In this document: piece after piece, positions 9,807-20,300 of the stretch
Layout: each line of letters opens with the position of its first letter
Position numbering within the stretch: the stretch's first letter is position 1
Source: Ruegeria sp. EL01
GTDB lineage: Bacteria; Pseudomonadota; Alphaproteobacteria; Rhodobacterales; Rhodobacteraceae
DNA length: 46,997 nucleotides
NCBI RefSeq assembly: GCF_900313035.1
Contig: NZ_OMPS01000039.1
Location: 1-46,997 of the forward strand
Reading direction: 5' to 3'
Translations under genes and position numbers: made by a program
Notes under the pieces: generated by a model
Seen by the model: only the letters and a program-made list of their open reading frames with translations
Database searches by the model: none
What the model was told of the DNA's origin: nothing

Positions 9807-11678
9807 TCAGCGTTTCTTGCGCCGCAGCTGATCAAAGCGCAGGCCACTGGACTTTTCGCCGCGGCCGGTCTGTTTGCGCACGCCCAGCCAGGTGAAGACC
9901 TCGCCACCATACCATCTTGTGCGTTGAAAGCTCTGACTGACCTTGGCACCGGCGCGGGGCACTTCTTCTTCATGCACGTCGTATGGATCGCCACTGCCCA
10001 GGTTGTGACGCAACAGGGCGGTGCGCGGGCGGATCGGTTCAGGCGGATTCGGATCGCCGTCGATCAGGCGGGGCATAGCGGCGCGACGCAGCTGGATTTC
10101 CCGGGTGCTGCCGGGCACATGCACCGGCACGAAGGGGATCCAGTTTTCAGGCACGCGGGTCATCACGCGGTAACGCCATGCGGCGTCGTTTTCCAGCGGA
10201 TCCGGTGGATCTGGCAAGGGGCCACCCTCTTCGATCAACCGTTTGAAATAGCGTCGGGTTTCGTGCCCGGTGCGGCGTCCGAAGCGGCTTTGCCCATGCG
10301 GCAGCGGCACCCGGGTTTCGATACCCCAGACCATGTTCGCTACCTCGTCGCGGATCAGCTCGGCGGCCTCCAGCGGGCGGCCTTCGTGGATTTTCGGTGC
10401 CGAGGGAATCACAAGCAGACTGGTATCAGCTGGAATGTCATCCGAGCCGCGCGTCGCCAGATTATACATCGACCAACGCTGCCAATCCTCGTCATCGCCT
10501 TTGCCCGCCGCCTCGATCCACAGCCGCTCGCCAAAGACATTTGTCACGCTCAGCCCGCGCACCTTGGACAAGGTGCCTGCGGGCATCGTCAGCGGCAGCA
10601 TGAACCAGTCGTTGGCGTAGACCAGCGCAAACTCCATCACCAGAAGCTTGTTGATTTCGGTCGTATCGGGATCCACGTCGCCGAAATTGGTGCTGCCGTC
10701 CTCGAACCGCCACCAGCGCGTGTGCGGCATACCTTCAAAACTGATCGGAGTGGGCAGGAAGCTGGACGTGGTAGCGTCCAAAACATCGGCGGGGGCCGGA
10801 GCATCCGCAACCGGGCCAAGTCCGTTACCGCCCGGTTCGAAATCCAGATTGTACCAGTCCAGATGGCCGTGAAAATACTCATCCGCAGTCAGATGCGCCT
10901 CACCACCGCCATGTACCGGTGCCGAGGTGTCAAAGGCATATTCCAGCTTGGGCGGTTGCCACGCATCACCGACACCTTCGTCAGGCTGATAAAACAACCG
11001 TTCATACCAGGCGAGGAACACCGCCTCGGCATCCTCGATGGGTCCGGCGCTTGCCGCATTGTCCAGCGTAATCCTGTCATGCGCGTGCTGGCCGGGCGTG
11101 CGCAGCCAGAGCAGCAGTTCATAGCCGTCCATCGCCCTGCCCGCCAAGGCCGAGACCGCTTGCCAACTGTCAAGATGCGCGCAGATGGCGGCGTCTGCCG
11201 CTGCCGACGGGTCTGGCGCGTCAAAGCCAAATTCATTGATGAACTTCTGCCGCAGACCGGCCTCGATCCCGTCTACAAGCTTCAACCAGCGGCGGCCCAT
11301 TTCGGCGCGGATATCGATTGCCATGGTCTGCGCGCCCGCCTCAAAGGGGATCGGGCGCTGCTCGACCTTGGCCTCAAGCGGCACATCATCGTCGAAAGCT
11401 TCGGCATCATGACCACGCGGGCGGTACTTGGTCAGCTGAGAGGTTTCAAAATGCACCTTGGCCGTGATCGGTGATCCCGCGTCGTCGCCCTTGAATTCGC
11501 CCATCTGCCATTGCTTGGTCAGCATCCACAGCGCATCGCGTACTTCGGCTTGAAGCGCACGGTCGAAATCATGCCGGCGCGGACGCCCTTCCAGACGATT
11601 CCACAGTGTGACAGTCGGCAACGTACGCTTAGCGGTGAACACCGCCTCGATATTCGAAAGGGCAACGAAATCATTCAT
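9807..11678 (-). CDS. Unknown 623-residue protein, last gene of the giant-protein operon
   Basis: I cannot assign a function. The start is set at the ATG giving MNDFVALSN, which overlaps the stop of the 1891-residue gene by eight bases; a longer frame to 11735 would overlap more. The N-terminus contains LEGRPRRHDFDRALQAEVRD and then LWMLTKQWQMGEFKGDDAGS, a tryptophan-rich block that looks like the conserved signature of a protein family. No signal peptide or membrane helix is evident. The C-terminus is strongly basic (FDQLRRKKR). The protein is rich in Trp, Asp and Pro, which suggests beta-rich globular domains. Tight overlap with its neighbours implies a shared complex or pathway with the other five genes up to 27153. 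Confidence 0.8.
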   Translation of the reverse strand: MNDFVALSNIEAVFTAKRTLPTVTLWNRLEGRPRRHDFDRALQAEVRDALWMLTKQWQMGEFKGDDAGSPITAKVHFETSQLTKYRPRGHDAEAFDDDVPLEAKVEQRPIPFEAGAQTMAIDIRAEMGRRWLKLVDGIEAGLRQKFINEFGFDAPDPSAAADAAICAHLDSWQAVSALAGRAMDGYELLLWLRTPGQHAHDRITLDNAASAGPIEDAEAVFLAWYERLFYQPDEGVGDAWQPPKLEYAFDTSAPVHGGGEAHLTADEYFHGHLDWYNLDFEPGGNGLGPVADAPAPADVLDATTSSFLPTPISFEGMPHTRWWRFEDGSTNFGDVDPDTTEINKLLVMEFALVYANDWFMLPLTMPAGTLSKVRGLSVTNVFGERLWIEAAGKGDDEDWQRWSMYNLATRGSDDIPADTSLLVIPSAPKIHEGRPLEAAELIRDEVANMVWGIETRVPLPHGQSRFGRRTGHETRRYFKRLIEEGGPLPDPPDPLENDAAWRYRVMTRVPENWIPFVPVHVPGSTREIQLRRAAMPRLIDGDPNPPEPIRPRTALLRHNLGSGDPYDVHEEEVPRAGAKVSQSFQRTRWYGGEVFTWLGVRKQTGRGEKSSGLRFDQLRRKKR

Positions 11679-14600
11679 CACTGTTTCCTTGCACAATATT
11701 GGCCATGACGGCGGAAAAGTTGTTATTTTCCGCAAAGTTGAGCGCCGCGGTCAGCGGATAAAGCGTCACGGCTGAAATCACAGAGGGCAGGAACCGCCCA
11801 TAGCCAGTGGTATCGATATGGTCCGGTTCAATCGCCCGTTTACGCGCCAGATCCATGGTTTCCAGTACGCTGTCCACCAGATCGTCCCACCGCCACGCCC
11901 CGGTGAACTCGGCAGGCAAGGCCAGCAACAGGCTTTGCGGCGGCTCAGAGTTTGGCCGGTCATAGTGGAAGGTCAGGCCAGTATCTTCTGTCCGGCTGGG
12001 AATAGTCTCGGTCATTTCATCCAGCAACAGCCCGGCCTGATCCTGCGTTTCGTCGAAGGGCACCGCGTAGTGGGCGGTATAAAGCAGCTTGTCTTCGTCG
12101 ATCACAAGATCACTGCCATCCGGCAAGGTCTGCGGATAATCCAACGCCAGCCACGGCAGATCGGCTCGGTGCGGAAATTGCAGCGGTTGCAGGGCCGGAT
12201 CGGCGGTACCGAAGGCCTCGGTCAGTTGGGTGACGGTTTCGAGGGCGCCTATCTTGTCCCGGACCCGGGCAAAACCGGCGACAAAATCGTCCACCGGGAA
12301 GGGGCGGCCCAGCGTGGTTTCTTGATAGGACAGGATTGAGCGGTCGGCAGTGGCCCCCAGCCCCCAGGCTGCACGCCATTCCGCCCCTTGCAGGGGCGGC
12401 AGAGCAAAACTGGGTACCATCTGGAAATCGTCGCCAAAGATTGTCTGCGCCGCCTTGGTCCGGTCTTCGACCTGGCGGCGAGGATCGGTCTGCGCATCCG
12501 CCTGGGTCATCAGGGCATCCACCGCTTCCAGGCGCGTCGTCATTTCAGCGGCCATGCTCGCCGCACGGCTTGCCATGTCAGTGGCCAGCGTGACAATGCC
12601 GGTGACATGGTTGCTTAGATCCAGCGGTTCGGTGTCAAAATCCGCCAAGGTCGCAAGCTGTGCCTTGATGGCGTCATGCAGGCCGGAAACGGTGTCCTGA
12701 GCCGCGCCAATCGCTGCAAGCGCATCGCGTTCGGAGACAAAAGCGGTGCGTGCGATGTTCACCAGATCATTGCGATAAGTGGTTGGGTCGCCGGGCTGCG
12801 GGTCGGTGTTGGTGGCTGCGATCAGCCGCTCGGCCAGGATCAGCGTTTCGAATTTAGCATTGTCGCCCGCGCCAGGATCACTGTCAAAAGTGGCAATGGC
12901 CGCATCGAACTCGGCCAGCCGGTCATCCAGCCGCTGCACCCGGTCATCCAGCGTGGCCTGCAGGCCAGCAAATATCCGGCCGCGATCGCCAAAGATCACT
13001 CCGGTACCTGCCTCCAACTGCGCGAAGAGCTGCGCGGCAAGAACGGCGCTTACAAAATCGTCAGCGGTGGCGTCAACCTGCGTCACGATCTGCGCAATGG
13101 GCTGCGGATCGGCCCCAAGCTGTGCCGACAGAGCAACTGCGAAAGCGTCCAGATCGTCCCGCGCCGCAGCCATTGCTGTGCGGTTCAGATCGATGCGTTG
13201 TTGATCAAGCGAGACACTGATGTCCTGTGTCTCGGTCGCCTCATCCTGCAGGGCCATGTCGGTAGGCCGCAGCGGGCGCGATTCCAGCAGCATCCGGCGC
13301 AGCGGTTTGATCATCGCGGTCACCTCGAAAAACGGCACGTGCCCGGCCAGCGTACCGATGCGACGGCGATAATGGATCGTCATTGCCACATCCGGGCGCG
13401 GGCCATGAGTACGGGCCACATGCGCCTCGATCATGTCATCCAACGCCTTGCCCGCCCTATCATCATCGGGGTCGAGCAGATACAGCATGTCCAGTGGGGA
13501 AAGCCCAAGATCGGCCTGACTGACCTCGTGTTCAGCCAACGAAGCACCATCCGGTCCGATCAGCTCGACGATGCAGGCCACCCGTGCCGCGTCGGGCAGC
13601 ACCCCGGTCAGCCAGGCATCCAGTGCCGGTTCGCAGCGCGCGCGCGGTGAAATGCGGGCCGCATCGGTCGGATCCAAGCCCACAGGCAGATGCAGCGCAA
13701 CGCGGTGCGTCAGGTTCACACCGGTGCGCGGCGTGCGGATCACATCGGGGGTAGCCGGGAATTTGCCCTTGGAATAGGTGTTCAGAACAGCGCCTGCCCT
13801 GTCGTAATTGCCCTGCACAACCTGATGCACGCTTTCGGCCATCGCCAGATCGGCCACGGCATCGGCAATATCCAGAAGACGTTTTGCCTCTTCACTGATT
13901 GCGGCGGCCTGCGCCGGGGTTGCGGGGGGCAGATCATCGCCCAGCCCGAAGGGGTAATCCTCCGCGCCCTCTTTCAGGTGCTCGACGAATTCCAGCCCAT
14001 CGATCACGTTGCGTGCCTCGACCTTGCGAATGCTGATAGCCTTGCCGGAGCGGGTCGGTCGCAGACGATCCCCGGCCAGCGGGAACACTTTGCGCAAATC
14101 GTAGATGAACTCATCCACCTCGACATCGTGGCGGTCGTGCAAGCCCCGTTCGAACTGATACCCCAGCAGCGCGGCGAGGTTCTGGTCGGCCTTCATCCCT
14201 TCTATAATCGACAGCGCCATACGCACCCGCTCAGATGTCAGGTTCACCGCCAGACTTTCGGGGTTGCCCGGAGTTGCATTGGACACATAGCCATTGCGCA
14301 AAACCGCCGCCGTCACCGCATGATTCAACGATGGCGCGTGGATATAACCTTGGTTCTTGGCATCGCGCGCCAATGGCGGCGTGTCCGGCGTGTTGAAGAT
14401 TGCACCCAACTCGCCGTCCAACCGAACGGGCTCCAGATTTTTGAACTCAGGCCGCACGTCTTCAAGATATCCCCAAGCGCCAACATATAGCCCGGTCTGC
14501 ACGGCCGTTTCGCCCCGGTCCGGCTGCCCGTCGCCATCCAGATCAACAGGCGTTGAATAGCGCATCTGCTCAAGCTGCGCGCTCATCAACCCGCCATACC

Positions 14601-17346
14601 AGGCGTCCAATCGGTAGGTGCACAAATCCAAATGCTCGGCAAAGCACCGTTCCAGTGCGGCGGTGGGCCGCCCGCTCAGATGATCCAGCGCGCGCAACTG
14701 ACTGCTCAGATAGGCTGTGGCCGTCATCGTGTTGATCACAGTCGGGATGAAATCGCCAATGCGCCGATTGGCGACTCCTGTGATTGTTGCCTCGCGCTGA
14801 TACAACCGCGTCCAACGGGAATTGCCTGCCGCCTCTTGCGCGGGATCGGCCAGCGCCGCCTCACTCACCTGAATGAACTCTGGCTCGCGCCGGGCTTGTC
14901 GCGCCTCAACCGAGGTCATCAACCCGGCATTGACGAACAATTGCACGCTGGTTTCAACATAGCTTAGGTCCAGCGCATGGCGCATCATGTGATACAACAA
15001 CGCACGCGGCCGCCCATCGGCAAAGCCCTCCTGCTTGCGAAGCGTGTCATGTGAGGTCGCCGCCGCCTCGCGCAGCCAGGCCAGATAATTCTGCCCGGTT
15101 TCGGTATAAGCCCGGATGGCATCCGTTTCGGACAGCGCCACATCATCGATCAGCGGCCCGCTTAAATTGTTGGGCGCACGGGTGAAGTATTTTTCCAGAA
15201 TGGACGGGATTTCTGCGTCGTCGGCCTCGGGGTCATAGCCGTATTCCTTTAGCAAATTCAAACCACTGGTGGCGTATCCCAATGCAATGACCACCGCGAT
15301 CAATCCGCCCCCTGCCCCGCTCAACCGCATCCGGTTATACAGTTGTTGCAAGCTCTCGGCATAGCGCTGCTGAAACTCGACGGAACCGGGATGCAACCCC
15401 AGAACATCCAGCAAAACCTGTTGCGGGTCTGTGGTGCCGGGCTTGCCGATAAAAGACACGCGGTCCAAAAGCGGCTCAAGATCACCCTCGAACTGCCGCA
15501 TCATACCATAGAGGCGCAGCAGGAACGGATCGCCCCCAAGCGCACCAGTGTTCACACCCGCCGCACCAATGGGGTCGCGGTGGCGCGGTGCCATCCATCG
15601 CAGGCGTGATCGGGGTGTGACCGGCAGGATACCATAAGGTTGCCGCCCAATGCGGATCGCCGGGATATTGCCGCGCGCCGACACATGCCGGTTGAAGAAA
15701 TTGCGCAGCCGCCGGATCGTGGCATCTTCGAGCACGGGTTGCAGCATCGTGTCGCAAAAATAGCCAAGCGTTGCAGGCCACAGCGCCACGTTCATCGCCT
15801 TGGCATCACAGATATCGGTCCGCCCATAGTGCGGGATCGTACGCAGCGCCGCCGGATCAAGCCCCAGCATCTCGGCCAGCCAACGCCCATCGGTTCTGTC
15901 GAACCAACCCGCGGGATCAGGCGGGGCCGCGCCGAAATAGTGATCAAAGCTGACATCGGGATCTTCGCGCCAGTTATAATCCGAGGCAGCGCTTTCCACG
16001 TTATTGGTGGGTCGTCCCTGCGGCAGGATCGTGAAGCCGGATTTGGACCGGTGATGACGGCTGATCAGGTCTTCCATCCCGGCGCGACCTTCCTCGGCAT
16101 CATCGCGCAGGCGCATGCCCAAGATCAGAACCTTGTCGAATCCACGGCGAAAGGCCACCGGATCCAGCGGGATGCGAAAGCCCATGCCAACCGAAACGGC
16201 CCGGTCGAAATCGGTGAGCCATTCCATTTCATCGCCTACCTTCAGATCATCGCCATCGGGGCGGATCTGTTCATCCTCTTCGGCCTGTGGGTCCGGGGCC
16301 ACAGCCAGATCCGGCTGGATCGGTGCGCCCAAGTGTTCCTCGGTCACTTCGCCATCGTTGAAGCCCATGAATACCAGCCGATCCGGCAACAGCCGCGCGC
16401 GCGGCGTTGTGGCCCAGCCCTGCAAGCGCAGCCCGGCATCCTCGTCGGTGGGGAAGTGCAGAAAGGCGACCTGCACCTGCACATCCTCACGGGCCACGCC
16501 TTCGGGCGGCGTGTCGGCGAGGTTGGTTGGAATGTAACTTTCGCGTAACTCCTGCGCGCGTATTGCATTTGTTTCAGCCTCCAGCGCAGCCAGCGCGGCG
16601 GCTTGCCCGGCAAGGTCTTCGCCTGCGGTCCAGGTTGCAGCCCAATACGCCCCCAGCGCATCGACCTCGGCGGCGGCCAGCGGAGCGCGCGTCGGGATGG
16701 TCAGGACCATCCACGCGCCGTTTTCCGGCGGATCCGGGCGGTCGGCTTCGTTCAGCGGCCTGTAGGCCTGCGTGATCCAGTGTGACCGGCCGGCGCCCTG
16801 CCCGGCCATCATCACAGCCCAGGCGCCACGCTCTTGTGCTTCGACACCGCCTGCAGCCCAGATCCCTGCCCAATAGGCGCGCGCGCTTTGCGCTTCGGTG
16901 TCTGATGGCGTGTCTTCAAAACTGTCGACCGAGAAATCGTCCGGGTAGACCCGCACCCAAAGCTGGCCGGTATCGCCATCGGTCTCATCCGCCGGCTTGA
17001 ACCGCGTTTCGATGCGCAACGGCACCAGGCAGACCGGAATGCGATCATTCAAGTTACCGATCCGCTCGCGCGGGTGCACAGCAGCGAATTGCACCACTAA
17101 ATCCCGTTCGATCAGGCGCGCCTGAGACAGGCGCGCCCGGCGGTCGGTTACCACCGCCTCGCGTTCGGCAATACGCGCGTCCAGCTCAGCCACCGCGTCG
17201 GGGGCATCGCCGCCGCGACCCTGCTGCCATCGCGCGCGTCCGCTGCGTTCCAACGCTGCGCGGGCGGACCGCAGCGCGCGATCCTGACTTTCAACCTCGG
17301 CACGGGCGGCGGCAAGCTCGGCCTGTCGGTCTTCGAACTCAGCCAT
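11671..17346 (-). CDS. Giant 1891-residue protein of unknown function with coiled-coil ends
   Basis: No known enzyme motif was recognised. Residues 1 to about 90 are a charged helical, probably coiled-coil, region (AELAAARAEVESQDRALRSA). Next comes RIPVCLVPLRIETRFKP, then a segment with LWVRVYPDDFSVDSFEDTP and repeated tryptophan motifs of the YWAGIWAAGG and YWAATWTAGE kind. The middle holds IPAIRIGRQPYGILPVTPRS and a long helical part; around residues 1430-1660 a second helical, Ala/Asp-rich stretch looks like coiled coil. No signal peptide or transmembrane helix is seen, so export would need a dedicated route. It is open along its whole length with no frameshift, so it is under selection. 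Position between two other large genes suggests a scaffold or structural role, which is inference. Confidence 0.85.
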   Translation of the reverse strand: MAEFEDRQAELAAARAEVESQDRALRSARAALERSGRARWQQGRGGDAPDAVAELDARIAEREAVVTDRRARLSQARLIERDLVVQFAAVHPRERIGNLNDRIPVCLVPLRIETRFKPADETDGDTGQLWVRVYPDDFSVDSFEDTPSDTEAQSARAYWAGIWAAGGVEAQERGAWAVMMAGQGAGRSHWITQAYRPLNEADRPDPPENGAWMVLTIPTRAPLAAAEVDALGAYWAATWTAGEDLAGQAAALAALEAETNAIRAQELRESYIPTNLADTPPEGVAREDVQVQVAFLHFPTDEDAGLRLQGWATTPRARLLPDRLVFMGFNDGEVTEEHLGAPIQPDLAVAPDPQAEEDEQIRPDGDDLKVGDEMEWLTDFDRAVSVGMGFRIPLDPVAFRRGFDKVLILGMRLRDDAEEGRAGMEDLISRHHRSKSGFTILPQGRPTNNVESAASDYNWREDPDVSFDHYFGAAPPDPAGWFDRTDGRWLAEMLGLDPAALRTIPHYGRTDICDAKAMNVALWPATLGYFCDTMLQPVLEDATIRRLRNFFNRHVSARGNIPAIRIGRQPYGILPVTPRSRLRWMAPRHRDPIGAAGVNTGALGGDPFLLRLYGMMRQFEGDLEPLLDRVSFIGKPGTTDPQQVLLDVLGLHPGSVEFQQRYAESLQQLYNRMRLSGAGGGLIAVVIALGYATSGLNLLKEYGYDPEADDAEIPSILEKYFTRAPNNLSGPLIDDVALSETDAIRAYTETGQNYLAWLREAAATSHDTLRKQEGFADGRPRALLYHMMRHALDLSYVETSVQLFVNAGLMTSVEARQARREPEFIQVSEAALADPAQEAAGNSRWTRLYQREATITGVANRRIGDFIPTVINTMTATAYLSSQLRALDHLSGRPTAALERCFAEHLDLCTYRLDAWYGGLMSAQLEQMRYSTPVDLDGDGQPDRGETAVQTGLYVGAWGYLEDVRPEFKNLEPVRLDGELGAIFNTPDTPPLARDAKNQGYIHAPSLNHAVTAAVLRNGYVSNATPGNPESLAVNLTSERVRMALSIIEGMKADQNLAALLGYQFERGLHDRHDVEVDEFIYDLRKVFPLAGDRLRPTRSGKAISIRKVEARNVIDGLEFVEHLKEGAEDYPFGLGDDLPPATPAQAAAISEEAKRLLDIADAVADLAMAESVHQVVQGNYDRAGAVLNTYSKGKFPATPDVIRTPRTGVNLTHRVALHLPVGLDPTDAARISPRARCEPALDAWLTGVLPDAARVACIVELIGPDGASLAEHEVSQADLGLSPLDMLYLLDPDDDRAGKALDDMIEAHVARTHGPRPDVAMTIHYRRRIGTLAGHVPFFEVTAMIKPLRRMLLESRPLRPTDMALQDEATETQDISVSLDQQRIDLNRTAMAAARDDLDAFAVALSAQLGADPQPIAQIVTQVDATADDFVSAVLAAQLFAQLEAGTGVIFGDRGRIFAGLQATLDDRVQRLDDRLAEFDAAIATFDSDPGAGDNAKFETLILAERLIAATNTDPQPGDPTTYRNDLVNIARTAFVSERDALAAIGAAQDTVSGLHDAIKAQLATLADFDTEPLDLSNHVTGIVTLATDMASRAASMAAEMTTRLEAVDALMTQADAQTDPRRQVEDRTKAAQTIFGDDFQMVPSFALPPLQGAEWRAAWGLGATADRSILSYQETTLGRPFPVDDFVAGFARVRDKIGALETVTQLTEAFGTADPALQPLQFPHRADLPWLALDYPQTLPDGSDLVIDEDKLLYTAHYAVPFDETQDQAGLLLDEMTETIPSRTEDTGLTFHYDRPNSEPPQSLLLALPAEFTGAWRWDDLVDSVLETMDLARKRAIEPDHIDTTGYGRFLPSVISAVTLYPLTAALNFAENNNFSAVMANIVQGNSDE

Positions 17347-17394
17347 AGCCCCTCCTCCGCGCGTCAGCGCTGTGTGTTATGCCAACCCGTCCGA

Positions 17395-20300
17395 TCATTC
17401 CGGCAACATCTCGGCAGCGTGCACACCCACCAGAACGGGCACCTGATAGAGGATATAGGCCAGTTCGGCGGCGTTCATCTGCGGGCGCCATTCGATCTGC
17501 AGATCTTCGGGATGCTGGGTGACGACGAATGTGTTGGCGTCATCGGGCGGCGTGCTCAGATTCAGCGTTGGCGTACCCGCGCCGATTTGCAGAAACCCGT
17601 CATCGGCCGCTGGATCAAAGACGTCGGGCCAGGCGAGATCGTTCCACGTCACCAGATCGCCCGCGCTTTCGATATCCAGACCAAAACGCGGCTCGCCCGG
17701 GCGTTCCTTGATCACGAAGAACCAGCCAGGATCTTCGTCGCCTTCTTCGCCCGTGCCGCCCTGTGCTTCTGCGGCTGTCAAATCAAACCCGACAAAGGTG
17801 ATATCAGGTGGCGCTTTCGCCTCATAGAGCGGCGTTCGGACCAGATCCTCCTCGCTGCCTACCGTTTCGAATTCGCGCGGGTTGAAGCGATCAATCTCGC
17901 CCTCTTCGGTCAACCGCCAGCGGGCGCGCTGCGCATAGATCACTGCGTTGGGGTATTTCTTCAAAAGCTCGCCCCGGATCACCAGAACAACCTCTTCCTC
18001 GTCATCTCCAGGTTCCTCCCGGTGATCGTGATCACCCAGATCACTGAACCGCGACCATAGGTGAATGGGTGGAATATCCCTAAGTTTCTCGCGCAATTCC
18101 TCGGCACTCAGCCCGTCGCGGTCCAGAACGCCCGACGGATCCCAGAACTGACGGAAATAGCTGCCGCGCTGATCGGTTGGGTATTCGCGCCACAAAAGCT
18201 CGGCCCCCATGGCAACGTTCAGACCCAACATATAGGCCTCGATAAAGCGCTGATTGGTCTCAAGCAGGGTGATCGTGTTGGGTGGAATCTTGTCGATATT
18301 GGGCAGGAAATTGTCCCCCGGCAGCGCCAGCAACGGCTCGTACATGGGGATGTCGAACTCCGGATAGGCCATCGCCTCGCGGAAGATTTCAAAATTCAGC
18401 GCCACGATATGCGCAGGGAAGGTGATGCCGGTATAGGTGAAGTCCGGGATCGTGATCTTTGGATCCAGCCCGGCATAAACCGATCCGACGATCGCCGGAA
18501 TGTTAATCGGGTCACGCTGCGGGAACTGACCTATGCTGGCGCTGACATCCAGCAGGGTATGCACGTCTTTCAGCGCCCCCTTGAAGCGGATGGCCTCGGG
18601 GCTGTCCACGCCTCCGGGCACTGGTTCCGGCAATTCGGGTGCAGGCCCGGTCAGGGGTGGCACATCCGCCAGTTCGAAATCGGGATATTCGGGCAGCGCG
18701 TCGATCACCTCGGGCGTATTGCCCTCGGGCAGTACCGCATCAGCGATCTCGCGCGCCTTTTGCAGCCGCTCAATCAGGAAATACCCCGCCACGCCGAGCA
18801 CCACTGCAAGCAGCGCCGGTATCAAAAGCGCCAGCAGCAGGAACAAAAGCGCAATCAGCGCAAAAACCCCCAGAACGATCCATTTCAGCCAAGGGTTTCG
18901 CAACACGTCTTCGGGGATTGGCAACCCGCCTAGTGGACCGTCCTGTTCAAGCTCTTCGGCCAGCTCTTCGATGGTAGGCAAATCTTCTGGCGTGACGCGC
19001 GGCGGCGCGGCGCTGATTTCGCCGCTGTTGACCCGGTCCACCAAATCCTCGGGGCCTTTTGGGCTGTCAAAACCCAGCTCGGCGGCGACGTGATCGCGCG
19101 GGCGCAGAATGCGCCGCATCGTGGGCGACAGGATCGCGCTTGGTACCGTGCTCTGCCGCAGCTGGTGCCGCACATTCACCCCCTGAGACAATACCCGCCG
19201 CTGCACCGGAGCGGTCATGTACAGCGCGCGCTGCGTACTCAGGTCGCGCACGCCGCCCAGGCTGCTGCCATACCAGGCGCCGGTGGCGACCTGTGCCATC
19301 TGCGCCAGTCGAATGCGCCGGTTGGCGGCTATGATATCGCCCACCTGTTCCCAGGCGGCGTCCATGTATTCTTCCTGGTTCTTCTCAAGCACCTTGGTGC
19401 CAAACCCCGCCGCGACGCGGAAGCGCGGGTCAAGATTGGCCTCGTGCAACCAGTTTTCATCGGGTGTGATCGGATCGCCATCGGCCTCTTCCAGCAAACG
19501 ATCCTGCAACGCGTGCCACCGCCCATACAGAGGCGGTGTGATCAGTGGATCGGGATCGCCGTTCTGCTGATAGTCGTCAGCCAGATTGATGAAATCAGCC
19601 AACCCGGTCTGGAACGCGTGTGGAAATGGCTGGTCCCAATCTTCAAAAGCCTGGCGTTCCGCCTCTTCATCATCATCCAGCGCTTCGTCCGGCACTTTCA
19701 GTGCACCGCCAAGGCGCAACACGCCGTCCAGTTCCGGGATCGCAATGCCCGGCAGGTTTGCACCCGGGCGTTGCACATCCATGTCACGCCGACCCAGCCG
19801 GGGGTCCGGCGGGCGCGGTTTCAACAGACGCACGAGGTATTCGAAATCGCCGATCTCGCCGGTCTTGAAAGTCCAACGGTGATAGAAGGGGTAAAGCCCC
19901 GGCACCGGCCGATCCGTATAATTGGTCCAGGCGGCCTGCGTGGCAAAGCGTTCGGCATTGCCATCATCAGGCGGCAAGCCCAACCCGGCAAGCCGGCCGC
20001 TTTCAAAACTGGGCATCAGGAACGCGTGATAGCTGGTATCAGGCGCAAGGCGGCGCGGCGAGATAATGCGTGAATAGGCGTGGTCCGCATTGGATTTCAA
20101 CACGTTTTCCAGCCGCGTACCCGCCATATCCCCATCCGTCGAGCGCGTTGTACCATCCGATTTGATCAGGTCGCGGTTCACATGAACATGAGCCCAGCCC
20201 CACAGCTGATCTTCAGGTGGAAAGGTGGTCTCGGTGGCAGCGCCCAGTTCGATGGCGGGTAAGGGGCGTGCCGCATTAATACCTGCCTCGCTGAATTCGT

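Noticed and set aside
9741..11474. 577-residue open frame on the plus strand
   Set aside because: It lies antisense to the 623-residue gene; its sequence is Arg/His-rich without domain features, as expected for a shadow frame in GC-rich coding DNA.
12676..16548. Several 260-324-residue plus-strand frames
   Set aside because: All are antisense to the 1891-residue gene and lack recognisable motifs or ribosome sites.
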